From: Lumnitzera littorea
Taxonomy: Eukaryota; Streptophyta; Magnoliopsida; Myrtales; Combretaceae
Reading direction: 5' to 3'
NCBI GenBank assembly: GCA_024138015.1
Contig: JAMXBB010000008.1
Location: 46,545,397-46,609,396, forward strand
DNA: 64,000 bases
The position numbers were made by a program, and so were the translations under genes. This document shows, in pieces, positions 23,291-34,760 of this stretch. The notes beneath the pieces were generated by a model, which was given only the letters and a program-made list of their open reading frames with translations, did not search any database and was not told the DNA's origin. Numbering within the stretch: the first letter of the stretch is position 1; each line of letters starts with the position of its first letter.

Positions 23291-23990
23291 TAAGAGGAGG
23301 CTTGTGAATAGATGTGGAAATGATCCAAGTAATTGTTGAGTAGTCGACTCTAACTACTTTTGCTAAGGTGGAAGTTTTTATAGACTGACATCCTTTTATA
23401 GAAGCTTTATTAGGAATTTCAATACCATAACTACACCCCTTACTAAGCTAATGAAGAAGAACATCGAATTTAAATGGGGAGAGAAAGATGAAAGAAGTTT
23501 TGCTGAAGTAAAGGAAAGATTGACTTCTGCACCTATACTAGCTTTACCTAACTTTGAGAAGATATTTAAGTTAAAGTATGATGTATTAAGCATTGGTATA
23601 GGCACTGTCTTAATGTAAGAAGGTGACCAATTGCCTACTATAACGAGAAGTTCAAATGACCTCGACTGAACTACTTCGTATATGACAAAGAACTCTTAGC
23701 TCTTATCCGAACACTCTAAGTGTAACAGCATTACCTAATACTAAGAGAGTTTTTCATCTATACTGGCCATGAGTTTTTGAGGTACCTCCAAAGTTAGACA
23801 AAATTGTTAAAGCTGCAAGCGAGGTGGATTAAATTCTTTGAGGGATTCAATTTTTATAATTAAGTATAAATAAGGGAAGAACAAAGTAGTTACAGATACT
23901 CTTTCAAGAAGACATATGCTCTTGGCTGAACTATAGACTAGGTTATTTGGGTTTACAAGTATCAAAGAGTAGTATTCTAAGGACCTACAC
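23291..23990 (+). pseudogene. Element C RNase H relic
   Basis: Frame-shifted remains: FYRSFIRNF-like thumb sequence (about 23375-23420), a NIEFKWGEK-like part (about 23462-23490), YFVYDKELLAL-like (about 23672-23705) and a KYKxGKNKVVTDTLSR-like domain end (about 23865-23910). The same string of motifs is clearer on the minus strand of A. The minus-strand frames at 23396-23605 and 23807-24019 are shadows. Confidence 0.7.
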
Positions 23991-25175
23991 TTTGGACCCA
24001 TACTTAGGCATTGTGTCAATGGAAGAATAGCAAATGAATATCATGTAGAAGATGGATACTTATTTTGACACAGAAAGTTGTGCATACCGACTTGTTCATT
24101 ATGAGAGTTATCAAAGAAACCCACGATGGAGGACTCTTCAAACATTTTAGGGAGAGAAGAACATGTAAGCTACTAAGTGTACGATTCTTTTAGCTAAGAA
24201 TGAGATGAGATGTGCACCAAATTGTTGAGGGCTGTATCATATGCAAAAGGGCTACATGCCAAGCTAAATAAGGGAAAGCAATGCCTTTACCTATCCCAAC
24301 CAAACCTTGGACTAAGTTGAGTATGGACTTTATCCTCAGATTACAAAGAATAGCCTAATGTAATTATTCAGTAATGGTCATCGTGGATAGATTCAGTAAA
24401 ATGGCATACTTTGTGCCTTGTCTTAAGACTAACGATGCTTTAGCTATTGCTTCTCTCTTTTTGTAGGAGGTCATTCGATTATACAGCATGTTGAGAAGTG
24501 TGGTCTTAAACAAAGATTCAAAGTTCTTGACCCATTTCTAGAGAACTCTATGGTATCAAATGGGGACTAAACTACTTTACAACACTTCCTATCACCCCCA
24601 AACTGAAGGCCAAATAGAGGTGGTTAATCTTACTTTTAGATCATTGCTCTAAGCTGCAATAGGCAAGAACTTAGTTGATTAGGACGTCTATTTACTTGTG
24701 ATAGAATTCGTTTACAACCGTGTAGCATATGATACTGCTGAGTAGACCCCCTTTAAAGTTGTCTATGGCTTTAATCCTGAGTTTCCGCTTGATCACACCT
24801 TTGTACCTATATCTGAGCAAGAATACCTTGATGCAAGAACCTAAGCATAGTCTTTATAGCACATCTATGATAAGGTTACTTGGCAAATCAACCAGGTTGC
24901 TAAGAAAATATGAGAAAAGGCTAAGGTGATGAAATCGATATAGTTTCAGCCTAGAGACCTACTGTAGTTACACTTGAGTAAGGAGAGGTTTCCGAATAAG
25001 AGAAAGAACAAGTTGTCCACTCGAGTTTAAGGGCCCTTTAAAATCCTCCAAAAAGTCAACGACAATGCCTACAAATTGGAACTACCCAAAGATTATGAGC
25101 TCTTTGAAACTTTTAACATTGATGACCTTAGCCCTTATCATCTTAAAGGAATACTGAACAAAGATTAGCTAGATT
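23991..25175 (+). pseudogene. Element C integrase relic
   Basis: Zinc-binding end CIICKRATCQAK (about 24230-24265), then catalytic core MDFILRL and IVDRFSKMAYFVP (24325-24415, first Asp), NKDSKFLTHF (about 24508-24537, second Asp) and EGQIEVVN (24604-24630, Glu). The C-terminal domain has GPFKILQKVNDNAYKLELPK (25030-25090) and FNIDDLSPYHLKGIL (25115-25155), a common end in Reina-like chromoviruses. There is no chromodomain after it; pol ends about 30 bases before the polypurine tract. Several stops are present. Confidence 0.83.
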
Positions 25176-25194
25176 TGATCCTAAATCCAAATCA

Positions 25195-25206
25195 ATTAGG
25201 AGGGAG
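25195..25206 (+). other. Polypurine tract of element C
   Basis: TTAGGAGGGAG abuts the TGATAAGAATC start of the 3' LTR. This is the second-strand primer. Confidence 0.75.
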
Positions 25207-26134
25207 TGATAAGAATCAAACTATTGGGCCTTTGACTCGCAGTTAAGCCCGAAGGCTAAAAGGACTAATGAGGCAAATCCTCCTGCTCTAGCCGATCCTC
25301 GCCGAGGCTGAGCTGCTCCTTGCTATTGACTAACTCCCCATGTCACGTCTAGTGACTTCACATCTTTAAAAAATTATGTGCCAACTCGACGAATACTCTA
25401 CTTAGAGCCTTAACCCTTCACATGCCCTTGCTCGGTTATGGTTGAGTTGACCACCTGCTCAGCAATGTTAAAGCCCAAAGGTCAAGAGATCCTACATGAG
25501 TCCATCGCCACTCCTTCTCAGATGAATCCACATCTATCTAGCACCCTTGCTTGGCTACCTATCCTGATCGTACTGATTTATCTGTATCTTCTAAGGGCAT
25601 CGCCAATATATTACTACCATGTATCTAGGCCTACTTAGAGAATCTATTACACTTAATCATTACTTTTCCAAGAATATTCATTTTTACCCTTTATATTTCT
25701 TGTACATTACTTATTTAGGACAATATCCTTTTTGTCTTTTCCATTTTTAGGCAAGTTGCCTTAAATTCTTGGGTATAATACCCACTATATATGTAGCTAC
25801 AACATTTTATCATCATTATCATACATTGAATATTCTCTCTATGAACATTGCTCCTATTAGCATGTTTGCTCTTGTCTTCACGCTTATCAACCTTTAAGCA
25901 AGGTTAAGTGGTGAGTAACCTCATCGAACCAACTCGTGCATCATATTGAGTTGTGTCGTGAGTCCTTAAAAGTTCTACTAGAGTGTCATTTCCTTTGGAG
26001 CTATTCATGGGTTTGCTTATTTTCTTCCTTTTTCCGTTATTTTTTGTACTTCCCATCACTCATTTCAAGTTTTTGACAAGCTTGGATCCATCCCTATAAC
26101 TAACCTTGTTTGCTCTTAGCTTTAGTCCACATTA
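25207..26134 (+). repeat. Element C 3' LTR, about 928 bp
   Basis: Starts TGATAAGAATCAAACTATTG and aligns throughout with the 5' LTR. The end is placed at 26134 (...cacatta for an original ...catca) by comparison with the 5' LTR and the solo LTR at 51813-52733. The next five bases tgaac are the decayed duplication. Confidence 0.8.
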
Positions 26135-26139
26135 TGAAC

Positions 26140-27003
26140 CAATGGGTCTAAACCTCAAGATGGTTCAAAAGATAAATGAGAATCGAAGTCTTGAGCAAGG
26201 GTTCCTATGCATCAATAATGGATATGATGCACCAATACTTCACATGAGCTCAAGCTACACTTGATATGACACACAAGTATAGCAAGAGGTCACTTCCTAC
26301 TAGTTTGAGCTCAAACAATGGCCTAGATAAGAGTAAAGAGAGAGCAAGCATGAAAATACTTAGCTCAAAAGGAAATGTACTGAATATTCATGATTTTGAT
26401 TATTGCAACTAATATAAGTGGAGATACTTATATAACTTAATTAGGGTAAGTCTTAAGATCCCTTTAATTACGAAATTAGATATCTTCTTGAAATAGAAAA
26501 TGATTACAAAGAGAGGACAAATTGGTAATAACAAAAAATGAAATATTCTCCATTAGGATAGTATGGTTATTAGAGAGAGGATACGTATCAATCTCTCAAT
26601 TTTGTAGTCTAAACGAATAATGGGTATAGGGTAGAGCTAACTAGATCGACCTTAGGTTAGCAGCTTGATAGGTCAAGTGCTTGGGGAGTACTTGCTCAAA
26701 AAGTTAGAACTTAGGAGTTTAAAGTTGACAGGTTAGCTCAACATTGGGTTGGTTTGAGGTTGGATGTTTGTTAGCTTAGAACCATGTTGGTTCAATGTTT
26801 AGCTCTTATAGGGGTTGGCAACGTCAACAGGGTCTTCCTCTACTAGCATAATAATGAACAGATTAGGGAAGCTCGAGAGATATATCTGATCGACTGGAAA
26901 GAACTTTTCTTCTTTTGAGGTTAAGCCCTTTTGGACAACTTGGTGAACTAAGGCAACGAGCCCTCAAGCTTAGGATCTTATAATTGGTCCTCGATTCTTA
27001 TCA
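26140..27003 (-). repeat. Element A 5' LTR, outer part
   Basis: Aligns with D LTR 53160-54020: words aggatatgatgc / ggatatgatgca, tcacatgagctcaagc, acaagtatagc and the end gattcttatca / gatccctatca match in order. On the minus strand it starts TGATAAGAATCGAGG at 27003. The flank is cctag at 27004-27008. Its other end is at 15848-15899. Confidence 0.78.
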
Positions 27004-27830
27004 CCTAGCCTCTAAAGTTGTTTTCTTCAAAATTTCTTAAAGTTATTCCCTTAAGATGCTCCCACATATAATCAATGTTGAGATTCGTTGTCATTGTTAT
27101 GATAAAAAAGTTGAGACAATTTTAGCCATTAATTTTATTACTTCGCTTAAAGTATTTTAGAGGATCTATTTCCTTTATCCTATTAACTTAATAAAAGCTT
27201 GCCATTTTCATGAATAAACTAAGACTAATCATATCGGATTGAATGGTTTTTGAAAATCTATTATAAATTTTATTTATTTATCTATTGTAGGTATGGACAA
27301 AATTTTCATTTCCTCGAATGATGTCACTATTCACATTCTTCCGAATCATGTCAAGTCATGTTTGGATTAAAAAATAAAAGAAGCAAAACTTAGAGCTCAT
27401 ATTAACTATTCTCCATAAATGGCATCATATGTGATTAGATGGAACATGCATTGGGTCATTTTCTAGAGACATGGAAACTTCATCTCTAAGATACATAAAA
27501 ATAAATTATGACAAATTGAAAGATCTAATGCTATTCATATTATACATACAGCTACATAGTGTTGAAAAATTCTTATAAAGAGTTATTAAAGTATGGAGGA
27601 TTCCTTCTAGATTCCGATCCCTCCTTAGATGATGGTATTTATTGTTACTCTGTAATACCTATCTTCTATACCATTGTGTTCCTCTTCCCATCAATAGTCA
27701 TACCGATACATAAGTTTACTAGGATTGTCTATTATTCCTCTTTCATCTATCCTTATTTCATCCCTCTTATTAAAATGTGCCAAGCATAACATTAGTTCCT
27801 TTTATTTAACATGCATAACTAAAGAACACT
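27004..27830. other. Unassigned sequence between elements A and G
   Basis: The sequence into which A inserted. A 76-codon plus frame lies at 27559-27789, but nothing in it or around it resembles a known family, and codon use is not different from chance. No tandem repeat or RNA gene is seen. Confidence 0.4.
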
Positions 27831-28036
27831 ACTTAATTAATTCAAGCAATGGCTAAGTTTAAACTATAATATATGTTACATTGAGATTGTTGTACATGTA
27901 TATATTTATAGATATATATATATATATTCTGTTGCAAGAGTTTGAATTTTTGAATTAGTACTATAGAAGATATGTAAGATGTGGAGTTGAGATGTATAAG
28001 ATATGAGAATATGTTAAATTCAATTGAACATTGACA
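27830..28036 (-). repeat. Element G 3' LTR
   Basis: On the minus strand starts TGTCAATGTTCAATTGAA at 28036 and aligns with 38778-38530: actataatatatgtt-cattgag at both places, followed by a tatata part and gagttgaga. About 210-250 bp, a normal size for a copia LTR. The low-coordinate border is approximate. Confidence 0.7.
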
Positions 28037-28560
28037 TAGAGAATCTTACATGTCGCCTTAAATATAGGGGTTCCATTAAGAACACCTATCTTACGTTTAG
28101 GAGTATGATGTTGTTGATTGGAAAGAGGCTTCTTAAAAAATTTTTCTAGTTGATCAAGAGTGAAAACATGTGAGACTTGCAAGATATCTTACTATAACAA
28201 CTACCTAACATAGCAAACATCAATTAAAATGTCTTGCATCCTACTATAATAGAAGGGATTTGAATAAAGATTTGTGTCACCAACATTTTCACAAAAAATA
28301 ACTTGATTTGCTATAGCTGGAAGCTTAAGATTATATAGTAAAGAGTGAAGCCATGTGATTTCTAAAGATGTGGTAGATAGAAAGCGATATTTTGTGTCAT
28401 TGTAACCATACAAATGTAAGGTTTTTCTAGCTTGCAAAGTAAGAGTCCATAGAAGATGGTGTGTTTGAGATATCTAAGAAGCCATTTGAGAGTTATGGTC
28501 TGTAAATTGAATGTCGGTAGGCTTATGCATATGCTAAGCAAGCTTGTTGACAATAAACCA
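28037..28560 (-). pseudogene. Element G RNase H relic (copia)
   Basis: Reading downward: WLLRYLKHTIFYGLLL (about 28490-28440), LHLYGYNDTKYRF with the RNase H Asp position (about 28425-28385), STTSLEITWLHSLLYNL (about 28375-28330), NPFYYSRMQDILIDVCYVR (about 28260-28205) and the domain tail HVFTLDQLEKFFKKPL (28170-28120), all in the order of copia RNase H. The frame changes twice. Degrades the RNA strand during reverse transcription in intact elements. Confidence 0.82.
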
Positions 28561-29888
28561 TATATTAGGTCTTGTTATTGCAAGATATTGAAGACTCCCT
28601 ACTAGGCTTCGAAATAAGGAAGAGTCCATTTTAAATGATTCAGCTAAGGAAGATCCTTGACACTTTATAGGCATTGGAGTAGAAACCTCCTTAGCATTAT
28701 ACATTGTGGCTTTGACCAAGAGGTCATGGATATAATGATGTTATGTTAGAAATAGACCAACAATGGTTTATAAACCTTCCATATTAAGTAAGGAATGAAG
28801 AGAGTTAAGGTATTTGAGACTAAAAGTACTTCTAAGATGCTCATGAGCTATTGAATAGCTGTACTAGAATTGCTAGTGATCAAAATATCATAAGCATAGA
28901 TGAAGACATAGAGACAAACTGCAGGGTCCTCATAAAATAGTAGAGAAGTATCAATCTTAGATTTGTGAAAGCTAAACTACAATAAGAATGATGTGACAGT
29001 TTGATCCTAATCTTGAAGGGCCTGTTTAAGCCCATCGATAGATTTTTTAGGATGGCAGACATGATTTGGTTTGTCTAAATCCTAGAAATATTGTTGCTAT
29101 TCTATCATAATTGCTTCCTCTAAGTTGCCATGTAAGAAAACATTATTCACATCTATCTAGTTTACCTGTGAACCATGGTACGAGGTATGAGAAAGGATAA
29201 GCCTCATAGCATAGGTATTATGATAGAGATAAAAGTTTTAAAATAATCAATTTTATGCTATTGATTAAGCCCCTTTGCAACTACTCTTGCTTTAAAACAT
29301 GAGGTAGAGCCATCTAGGTTTCTCTTTATCTAAAACACCCAATAGTATTATCAATAGTATCTCTAGGAACAAACTCCTAAGTACCTTAACCAGTTTAGGC
29401 ATACATCTCATTACAAATTGCATCTCTCCATTACTTTTTTTTCTAAGCTTAAGATGGACAAAAGATAACATATGAAGAAGGTAAAGGATGAAGGGTAGAC
29501 AAGAACTTTCATTAAATCTTATGAATATTATGTATTGAATGAGTCTCCATGGTGTGAGTACTTATTAGAAGAGATGGAGGTGTTGGCATTGATGCTTATG
29601 AAGACATAGATGAATTTTAGCTTAAAAGGAAAATTGCAGTGTTGGTAAATGATTCCTGAGCAATTGAAGATAAGCTACTAGAGAAAAAAGATAGAGGAGG
29701 ATTTTAGTTCGATAGACTAGCATGAATAGTAGTAGAATTAGGTGAAGGAATAGAAAGTGGAAGAACCTGAGTAGGATCAGAGTTGAGCCAGTAAAGGAGA
29801 AGAATTTGCTATATTACTAGACTTCAAAATAGTAGGCTCAAAGAAAGGAGAGAACTAATCAGTAGGATTGAGTAAAGATGTGGAAAAG
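28561..29888 (-). pseudogene. Element G reverse transcriptase relic and upstream linker (copia)
   Basis: From high to low: a Ser/Pro-rich linker (about 29800-29560) with THTMETHSIHNIH; then NLDGSTSCFKARVVAKGLNQ (29320-29260), VNNVFLHGNLEEAIMIE (about 29145-29095) and VFIYAYDIL (28906-28880), where copia has YVDD, so the first Asp is lost. STPMPIKCQGSS and FRSLVGSLQYLAITRPNIWF (28680-28560) follow. These are the standard Ty1/copia reverse transcriptase blocks in order, broken by stops and shifts. Confidence 0.85.
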
Positions 29889-31259
29889 CGATATATCATA
29901 AATATAGATAGTCTATAGTTTAGTTTCTTTAAGCTTTTATAGATTTTTTGAAGTTATTTCTAGTGAATTTGCTACTTAATTTGTTTAATTTTCATTTTTA
30001 GGACTTGGACATTGATCATTGCATAAATTGGAAATTTATTTGAAGAATTTACATAAGAGAGGACTGAAGCTATGCTAATGAGCACGATTGTGCTTATTGT
30101 CATGTTAGGATGCAATTAAGAAAGTAAGTGATTTACGTCATGCAGAAATTAAAGGAAAGGTCGTATTAAGTAGCACGACCATGTTGCTTCTCATGCTAGA
30201 AGTTGTATTGTGTCATTTTGCACAAGATTTGTAGTTTCATTTACAAAAAGTTACATAGGTAATTTGTGACTATGTCCAAAATAATGTCATTATTAAAATC
30301 ATATGAGGTTCTTTGTCGTATAAATAACTTATAAGGCCCTATAAATAGGGACTTATTCATTATTCCATTCATTCAATTAAAACTAACGTTTAGAAGACAA
30401 GGAGAATAAACTTTTGGAGTAATTTATTTTCTATGTAGAATACAACATCAAAAGTGATGGGAAATGATATTTGAGCATAATTTAGGGTTTAGGGGCCTCT
30501 TTTAAGGTTGTTTTCATTCCTTTTGATATATTCTTGTTTTAGATATTGCTTAACTAATTATTTCATCTCTGCTTTAATGAGATTGTGAATTGTATATTTA
30601 AATTATTTGTTAATGTGTGGCACCATTTTGTATCATTTGCTTATTTGTTAAATTTTTATTTCCATAATCACTAAGCATATATTTTGATTTGTTGGAATAT
30701 ACGTTAGATTAGGATTGAATTTTAGAAAACCTTTTTCTAATTAATTCTTGTGATTTCGTTAATTTGAATTAAAGAGAAGGCATAGAGATATATACTTTCA
30801 TTCAACTAAGGTTTATGAACTGAAAAGAGTGATCAATTTATTTTTTATCTAGAGATAGAAAGAGTTGAATTGATTAATTCTAGATAATTGTTTGCTTTGA
30901 GAAAAGGAGTTTTTACCTAATACTTTACTGCTTTGAAACTAATCTGATTAAACATTTGGTAAGGAAAATATAGATTTATGTAATATTATCATTAATTAGT
31001 TTTCTATTTATTTGGTTTGTGATTAAATCCATTTGAGATGTTGAATATCCTAATTCTGTAAAGTAAATTAGTAGCATTGTTAGTTTTTAGAATTTACAAA
31101 GAGCATCTTTCAATTAATTTGCCTAGCTTCATATGGAACCAATATAGCTAAAAGCTATTTTATATTCCTTATGTGTTGGGCTTAGTCTTCACTAGTATGA
31201 TATTATATATGCTACTTGATGCACTTGCAAGTAAAATATTTATAAAGTAGGGTCAGGTT
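29889..31259 (+). repeat. Athila-like solo LTR inserted in element G, borders approximate
   Basis: About 1.37 kb without any pol motif, lying inside the copia linker. It has a CCCTATAAATAGGG promoter block at 30337-30350, a cacgacc/gcacgatt-rich U3 part (about 30095-30190), and an end of the tacttgatgcacttgcaagt kind, similar to the end of the E LTR read on the minus strand. Length is close to the 1410 bp of the E LTR. AGCG stands at both junctions (29887-29890 and 31261-31264), suggesting a decayed duplication. TG and CA ends are not preserved, so borders may be off by about 10 bases. Confidence 0.6.
30340..30347 (+). promoter_or_regulatory. TATA box of the Athila-like LTR
   Basis: TATAAATA within the near-palindrome CCCTATAAATAGGG, a typical plant LTR promoter core. 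Transcription would run rightward. Confidence 0.6.
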
Positions 31260-31370
31260 TAGCGCATAAGAAAGGTATCAAGAATTGAAAGAAACTCATC
31301 TTTTATGATCTCAACATGCATAGTTTCTTAAAATTTATGTTAAGATATAGATATATAAAATGAGAGGAGG

Positions 31371-31375
31371 AATAG
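31371..31375. other. Left target-site duplication AATAG of element F
   Basis: AATAG before the LTR start TGATGCATC; the same five bases follow the other LTR at 37948-37952. Confidence 0.88.
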
Positions 31376-32235
31376 TGATGCATCTCTAAGGTTGAACATA
31401 TAGAGAAACACTGCAACGAGGCAAATCGAAGGAAATAAAGAAAAGCTAGCAAAGTCTAGATAGCTACCAACTAGATAAGACATACCAATCGATCCTACTT
31501 AGCTTACAATCCACCAGATATGACTTATCGATCCAAACTAAAGGATTACTCATCATTACTCCTTGTTAAAGGGAATAGATAAGAGTTAAAAGATAGTGAG
31601 AACATTAAGGTTACTCAAAGGAAACTTGAATAATTTTTGGTATTGATGAGTGATTATCTACGTACAATTAAGTAGACGTTTATATACCCATCTACTAGGG
31701 TTACTTTACATGTATGAAAACACAAAAGGGTATTCTTACAATTAGGTTATGCAATACATACTAAAAATGGTAAAAAAGATAAAGAATATTCAATACAGAA
31801 ATTAAAGAATTCTTCTAGAATATCATGCCAGAAGGCATGTGTCACTCAGTGGCTGGATGTTAGAAATATGGTATAAAGTGGACGAGAAAAGAAATTTGCA
31901 ATTAGAGGCCGACTTAATATAGATCAAGTTAGAGCCTAGTCAATCTCACTATAGAGTAGTCAGCTAGGGTTAGGAGCAGACATTTGTTGTCGATTTAGGA
32001 ACTCGGCTTGGATAGTCTTAAGACTGTCTGCTCGGATATTCTTTCATAGTACAGGTGTTTGGTAGGTCTAATATACATGAAGGCTTGGTAGCTAGGTCGG
32101 CAAAAAAGGGAAACACAGAGGTTAAGATAGGAATTTTTGTCTTAGACAAGGTTTTAAGCTAGTATTCTTCGAATGAGTCCTTGGAGTTCTATAGCTCGGC
32201 TTTGTATGATCGGTCCAAGGGGTTGTTTCCTATCA
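31376..32235 (-). repeat. Element F 3' LTR, 860 bp
   Basis: Plus-strand start TGATGCATCTC, end ...TTTCCTATCA. Aligns with 37191-37947, for example gagaaacac, aaagaaaagctagcaaagt and the taggttatgcaatacatact word. It is about 100 bp longer than the 5' LTR because of a segment near 31560-31660 missing from the other. Confidence 0.88.
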
Positions 32236-33340
32236 TGTGCCTAGGGGTCAGAAAGATTTGTCCTCAAATCTGATGTGGTTTTTTACTCTTCTTCTAGGAC
32301 ACTTGTAGGGCTTTATATTGGTTAGTAAGGAATTAGGTTAGATACATTGAAAGCAGGGGAGACACCATAGTCATCAGGTAACTCGATTTGGTAAGCGTTA
32401 TAGTTAACCTTCTTTCGAACCTTAAATGGATCATTAGCTTAAGGAGATAGCTTGCTTTATCTCAAGTGTGGGGAGGTAAATCCATGCCAAGTCTCTTGGC
32501 TCGAAAGAAACAGTTCGATGGCCTTAGCTACTAATCTCTTGTTGTCTCTTATTGAACTTGGTGATCTTCCTAGTTGCAAACCGGTATAGCTCTTGCAATT
32601 CTTGAGCTCAATAAACTCTGGATCAACTCTCTTTAGCAACTATAAGGGTACCGATCATATCCAACAGGTAAGTAGGATTAAGGCCATAGATCTTGAATGG
32701 GGTCTTCCCAATAGTACTGTAGATGGTTCAGTTGTATGCAAATTCCACAACTGGTAGATATAGATCCTAATCCCTCAAGTTCTTTCCTATGATAGCTTTG
32801 AGTAAGTTTCTTACCATCGTATCTACTACTTTAGTCTAGTCATCAGTCTGAGGTTAGCTATTAGAGTTGAATACAAGTTTAGTTTCAAGTTTGCTCCAAA
32901 GAGTCTTCTAAAAATAACTCAAAAATTTTCTATCCCAATCTGAAACAACATTCTTCGCTAGTCCATGTAGTTAGACAACTTCTTGCAAAAATAGATCAGT
33001 AATGTATAAAGTATTGTTAGTTCAATGGTACGGGATGAAGTGTGCCATTTTGCTAAAGCAATCCACTATAATGAATATAGAATCTTTTCCTCTGAATGTC
33101 TAAGGCAACCTTAGGAAAAAGTCTATACTAAGGTCGGCCCAAGGTAAGGTTAATGTTGGTAAGGGCATGTATTCTCCATAGGGCTCTCTCTTCCCTTTAG
33201 CTCGTTGGCATACTTCACAATTATCAACTACCTTATGTACATCCTTAGCCAAACCAAATTAGTAAAAGTTTTCCTTCAACAGATTGGCTATCTTGATCTC
33301 TCCTATGTGACTAGATAATCCACCACTATGAGCTTCCTTG
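32236..33340 (-). pseudogene. Element F integrase relic
   Basis: From high to low: zinc-binding end NCEVCQRAKGKREPYG (about 33225-33180), DFFLRLP and IVVDCFSKMAHFIP (about 33120-33050, first Asp), VVSDWDRKFLSYF (32955-32915, second Asp), then PQTDD, stop, TKVVDTMVR (about 32855-32815), where the triad Glu is Lys. The C-terminal ATRKITKFNKRQQE-like part (about 32600-32520) leads to a weakly preserved end. Integrase would insert the cDNA; this one is dead. Confidence 0.83.
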
Positions 33341-34020
33341 ACCAACAGCTTACGCGTGGAACAGTTTGGTATACACAGCCTTTAGTCCTTGATCAGATAG
33401 CCATTCTTAAGATAATATCTTCTAACAACTACTCCTTCTTGGTAGTACTCAACAACGAGAGCAAAATAAGAGTCATTAGCATACTGCTTGATGATAAGTG
33501 AAAATCCCAATAATTTTATTTGCAAAGTGGTCAATAAGGTTTGCCAACTTGACAAAGCATTGGTGACCACATTTACGCTTCCTTTCTTGTGCGGATCACG
33601 TATGAAAATTATTCCATAAACTCAAACTGCTTAACTTATCTCTTTAAGAGTTTATTATGATTCCCAAAATGCTTTAGAGACTCATGGTTTGTGTAAATAA
33701 GAAACTCTCATGGTGGCAAATAGCGTTGCCATATAATAAGGGCTTGAAAAAGAGAGCATAACTCTTTCTCGTAGATGGAATAGTCTAGGGTAGCACCATT
33801 AAGCTTCTCACTGTGGAAGGTGACGGGTCATCACTCCTGCATCAAAATTCTGCCAATTCCAATTCCTAATGCATCACATTCTAATTCAAAGGGCATGTTA
33901 AAATCTAGTAGTGTTAAGATAGGGCTAGAGGTGAGTTTCTCCTTGATCTTCTTAAAGCTCTGTTCAGCTTGATCGTTCTACCTAAACCCATCACTCTCTT
34001 TTGTTAGCTCAGTGAAGGAG
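33341..34020 (-). pseudogene. Element F RNase H relic
   Basis: Fragments of connection and RNase H: a KNGYLIKDQGL-like tail and VTNALSSWQTLLTTLQIKLL (33570-33510) correspond to the end of RNase H and start of integrase. FYKQSIKNF-like thumb sequence lies near 34060. An LFQALIIWQRYLPP-like part is near 33750. Several frame changes are present. Confidence 0.65.
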
Positions 34021-34760
34021 GCAGCTATGGTATCAAAGTTTTTGATGGATTGTTTATAGAAAGAAGCTAAGCCATGAAAACTTCAAACTTCAATGGCCTT
34101 TTTTAGCACTAGCTATTTCAAGACAACTCGTATCTTCTCCATACTTGCTCGAATTCCTTCCTTTGATATTACCAACCCAAGAAAAACCACTTTAACTTGG
34201 TAGAATGTACATTTCTTTAAATTTCCATATAACTTCTCCATTTGTAAAATATCAAAAACTGCTTAGAGATGTTGAACATGGTTGTTCAAGTTAACATTGT
34301 ATACCAATATGTCATCAAAGTACATGACCACACATCTTTCGATTGGAGGGTGCATCAAATGGTTCATTAACCTCATGAATGTGCTTTCCGCATTAGTAAG
34401 TCCAAATGACATGACTAACCACTTGTAAAGACCATGCCTAGTTTTGAAGGCAATCTTCCACTCATCAACTGGTCTCTTGCGAATTTGGTGGTAGCCACTT
34501 TGTAGATCAATCTTCGAAAAAATTTTGGCACCATAGAGTGCATTCAACATGTCATCAAGCCTCGGTATTGAATATCTATACTTGACATTAATTCAGTTGA
34601 TTGTTCGGTTGTCAATGCACATACGCTATGAACCATTCTTCTTAAAGATGAGCAGAGTTGGCATAGCATAAGGGATCATGCCCTCCCTCACGTATCCTTG
34701 CTCTATGAGCTCATCTACTTATATCTTCAGCTCGATAGCTTGCTTAAGATTCACTCTGTA
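34021..34760 (-). pseudogene. Element F reverse transcriptase relic
   Basis: The best open stretch in F, 34550-34263, has AKIFSKIDLQSGYHQI, DEWKIAFKTRHGLYKWLVM and an intact MYFDDILVYN catalytic motif (about 34325-34295). Upstream fingers with an INNQTINxI-like block (about 34620-34590) are degraded. GLTNAESTFMRLMN has Glu where relatives have Pro. It copies element RNA to DNA in functional relatives. Confidence 0.88.

Larger units (their letters stand above)
15900..26134 (+). mobile_element. Element C: gypsy (chromovirus-like), carries a solo LTR insertion
   Basis: Plus-strand order: 5' LTR, tRNA-Met type primer site, gag, protease, reverse transcriptase, RNase H, integrase, polypurine tract, 3' LTR. 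Without the 3545-bp LTR and one duplication the element is about 6.7 kb, normal for this type. It lies in the opposite direction to A, inside the 5' LTR of A. Its coding part is broken throughout and its catalytic YFDD is YFND, so it cannot be active. Confidence 0.88.
11058..27003 (-). mobile_element. Element A: gypsy (chromovirus-like), split by C, cut by B
   Basis: The minus-strand order is 5' LTR (27003-26140 joined to 15899-15848), primer site (15847-15833), gag, protease, reverse transcriptase, RNase H, integrase ending at 11058. The two LTR parts together are about 916 bp, close to the 925 bp LTR of sister element D. The sequence running into element C on one side continues on the other when compared with D near 53110-53170, which proves that C inserted into this LTR. 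The 3' end of A, after the integrase, is displaced beyond element B and the window. Domain order PR-RT-RH-IN and motif forms suggest a Reina-like chromovirus; no chromodomain is visible. Confidence 0.82.

Noticed and set aside
26132..26136. ttatg as right duplication of C with the LTR ending at 26131
   Set aside because: It does not match the left flank cgaat, whereas ending the LTR at 26134 gives tgaac and agrees with the ends of the 5' LTR and the solo LTR.
27559..27789. 76-codon plus frame between A and G, possible small host gene
   Set aside because: No recognisable domain, signal or splice context; left as unassigned sequence.
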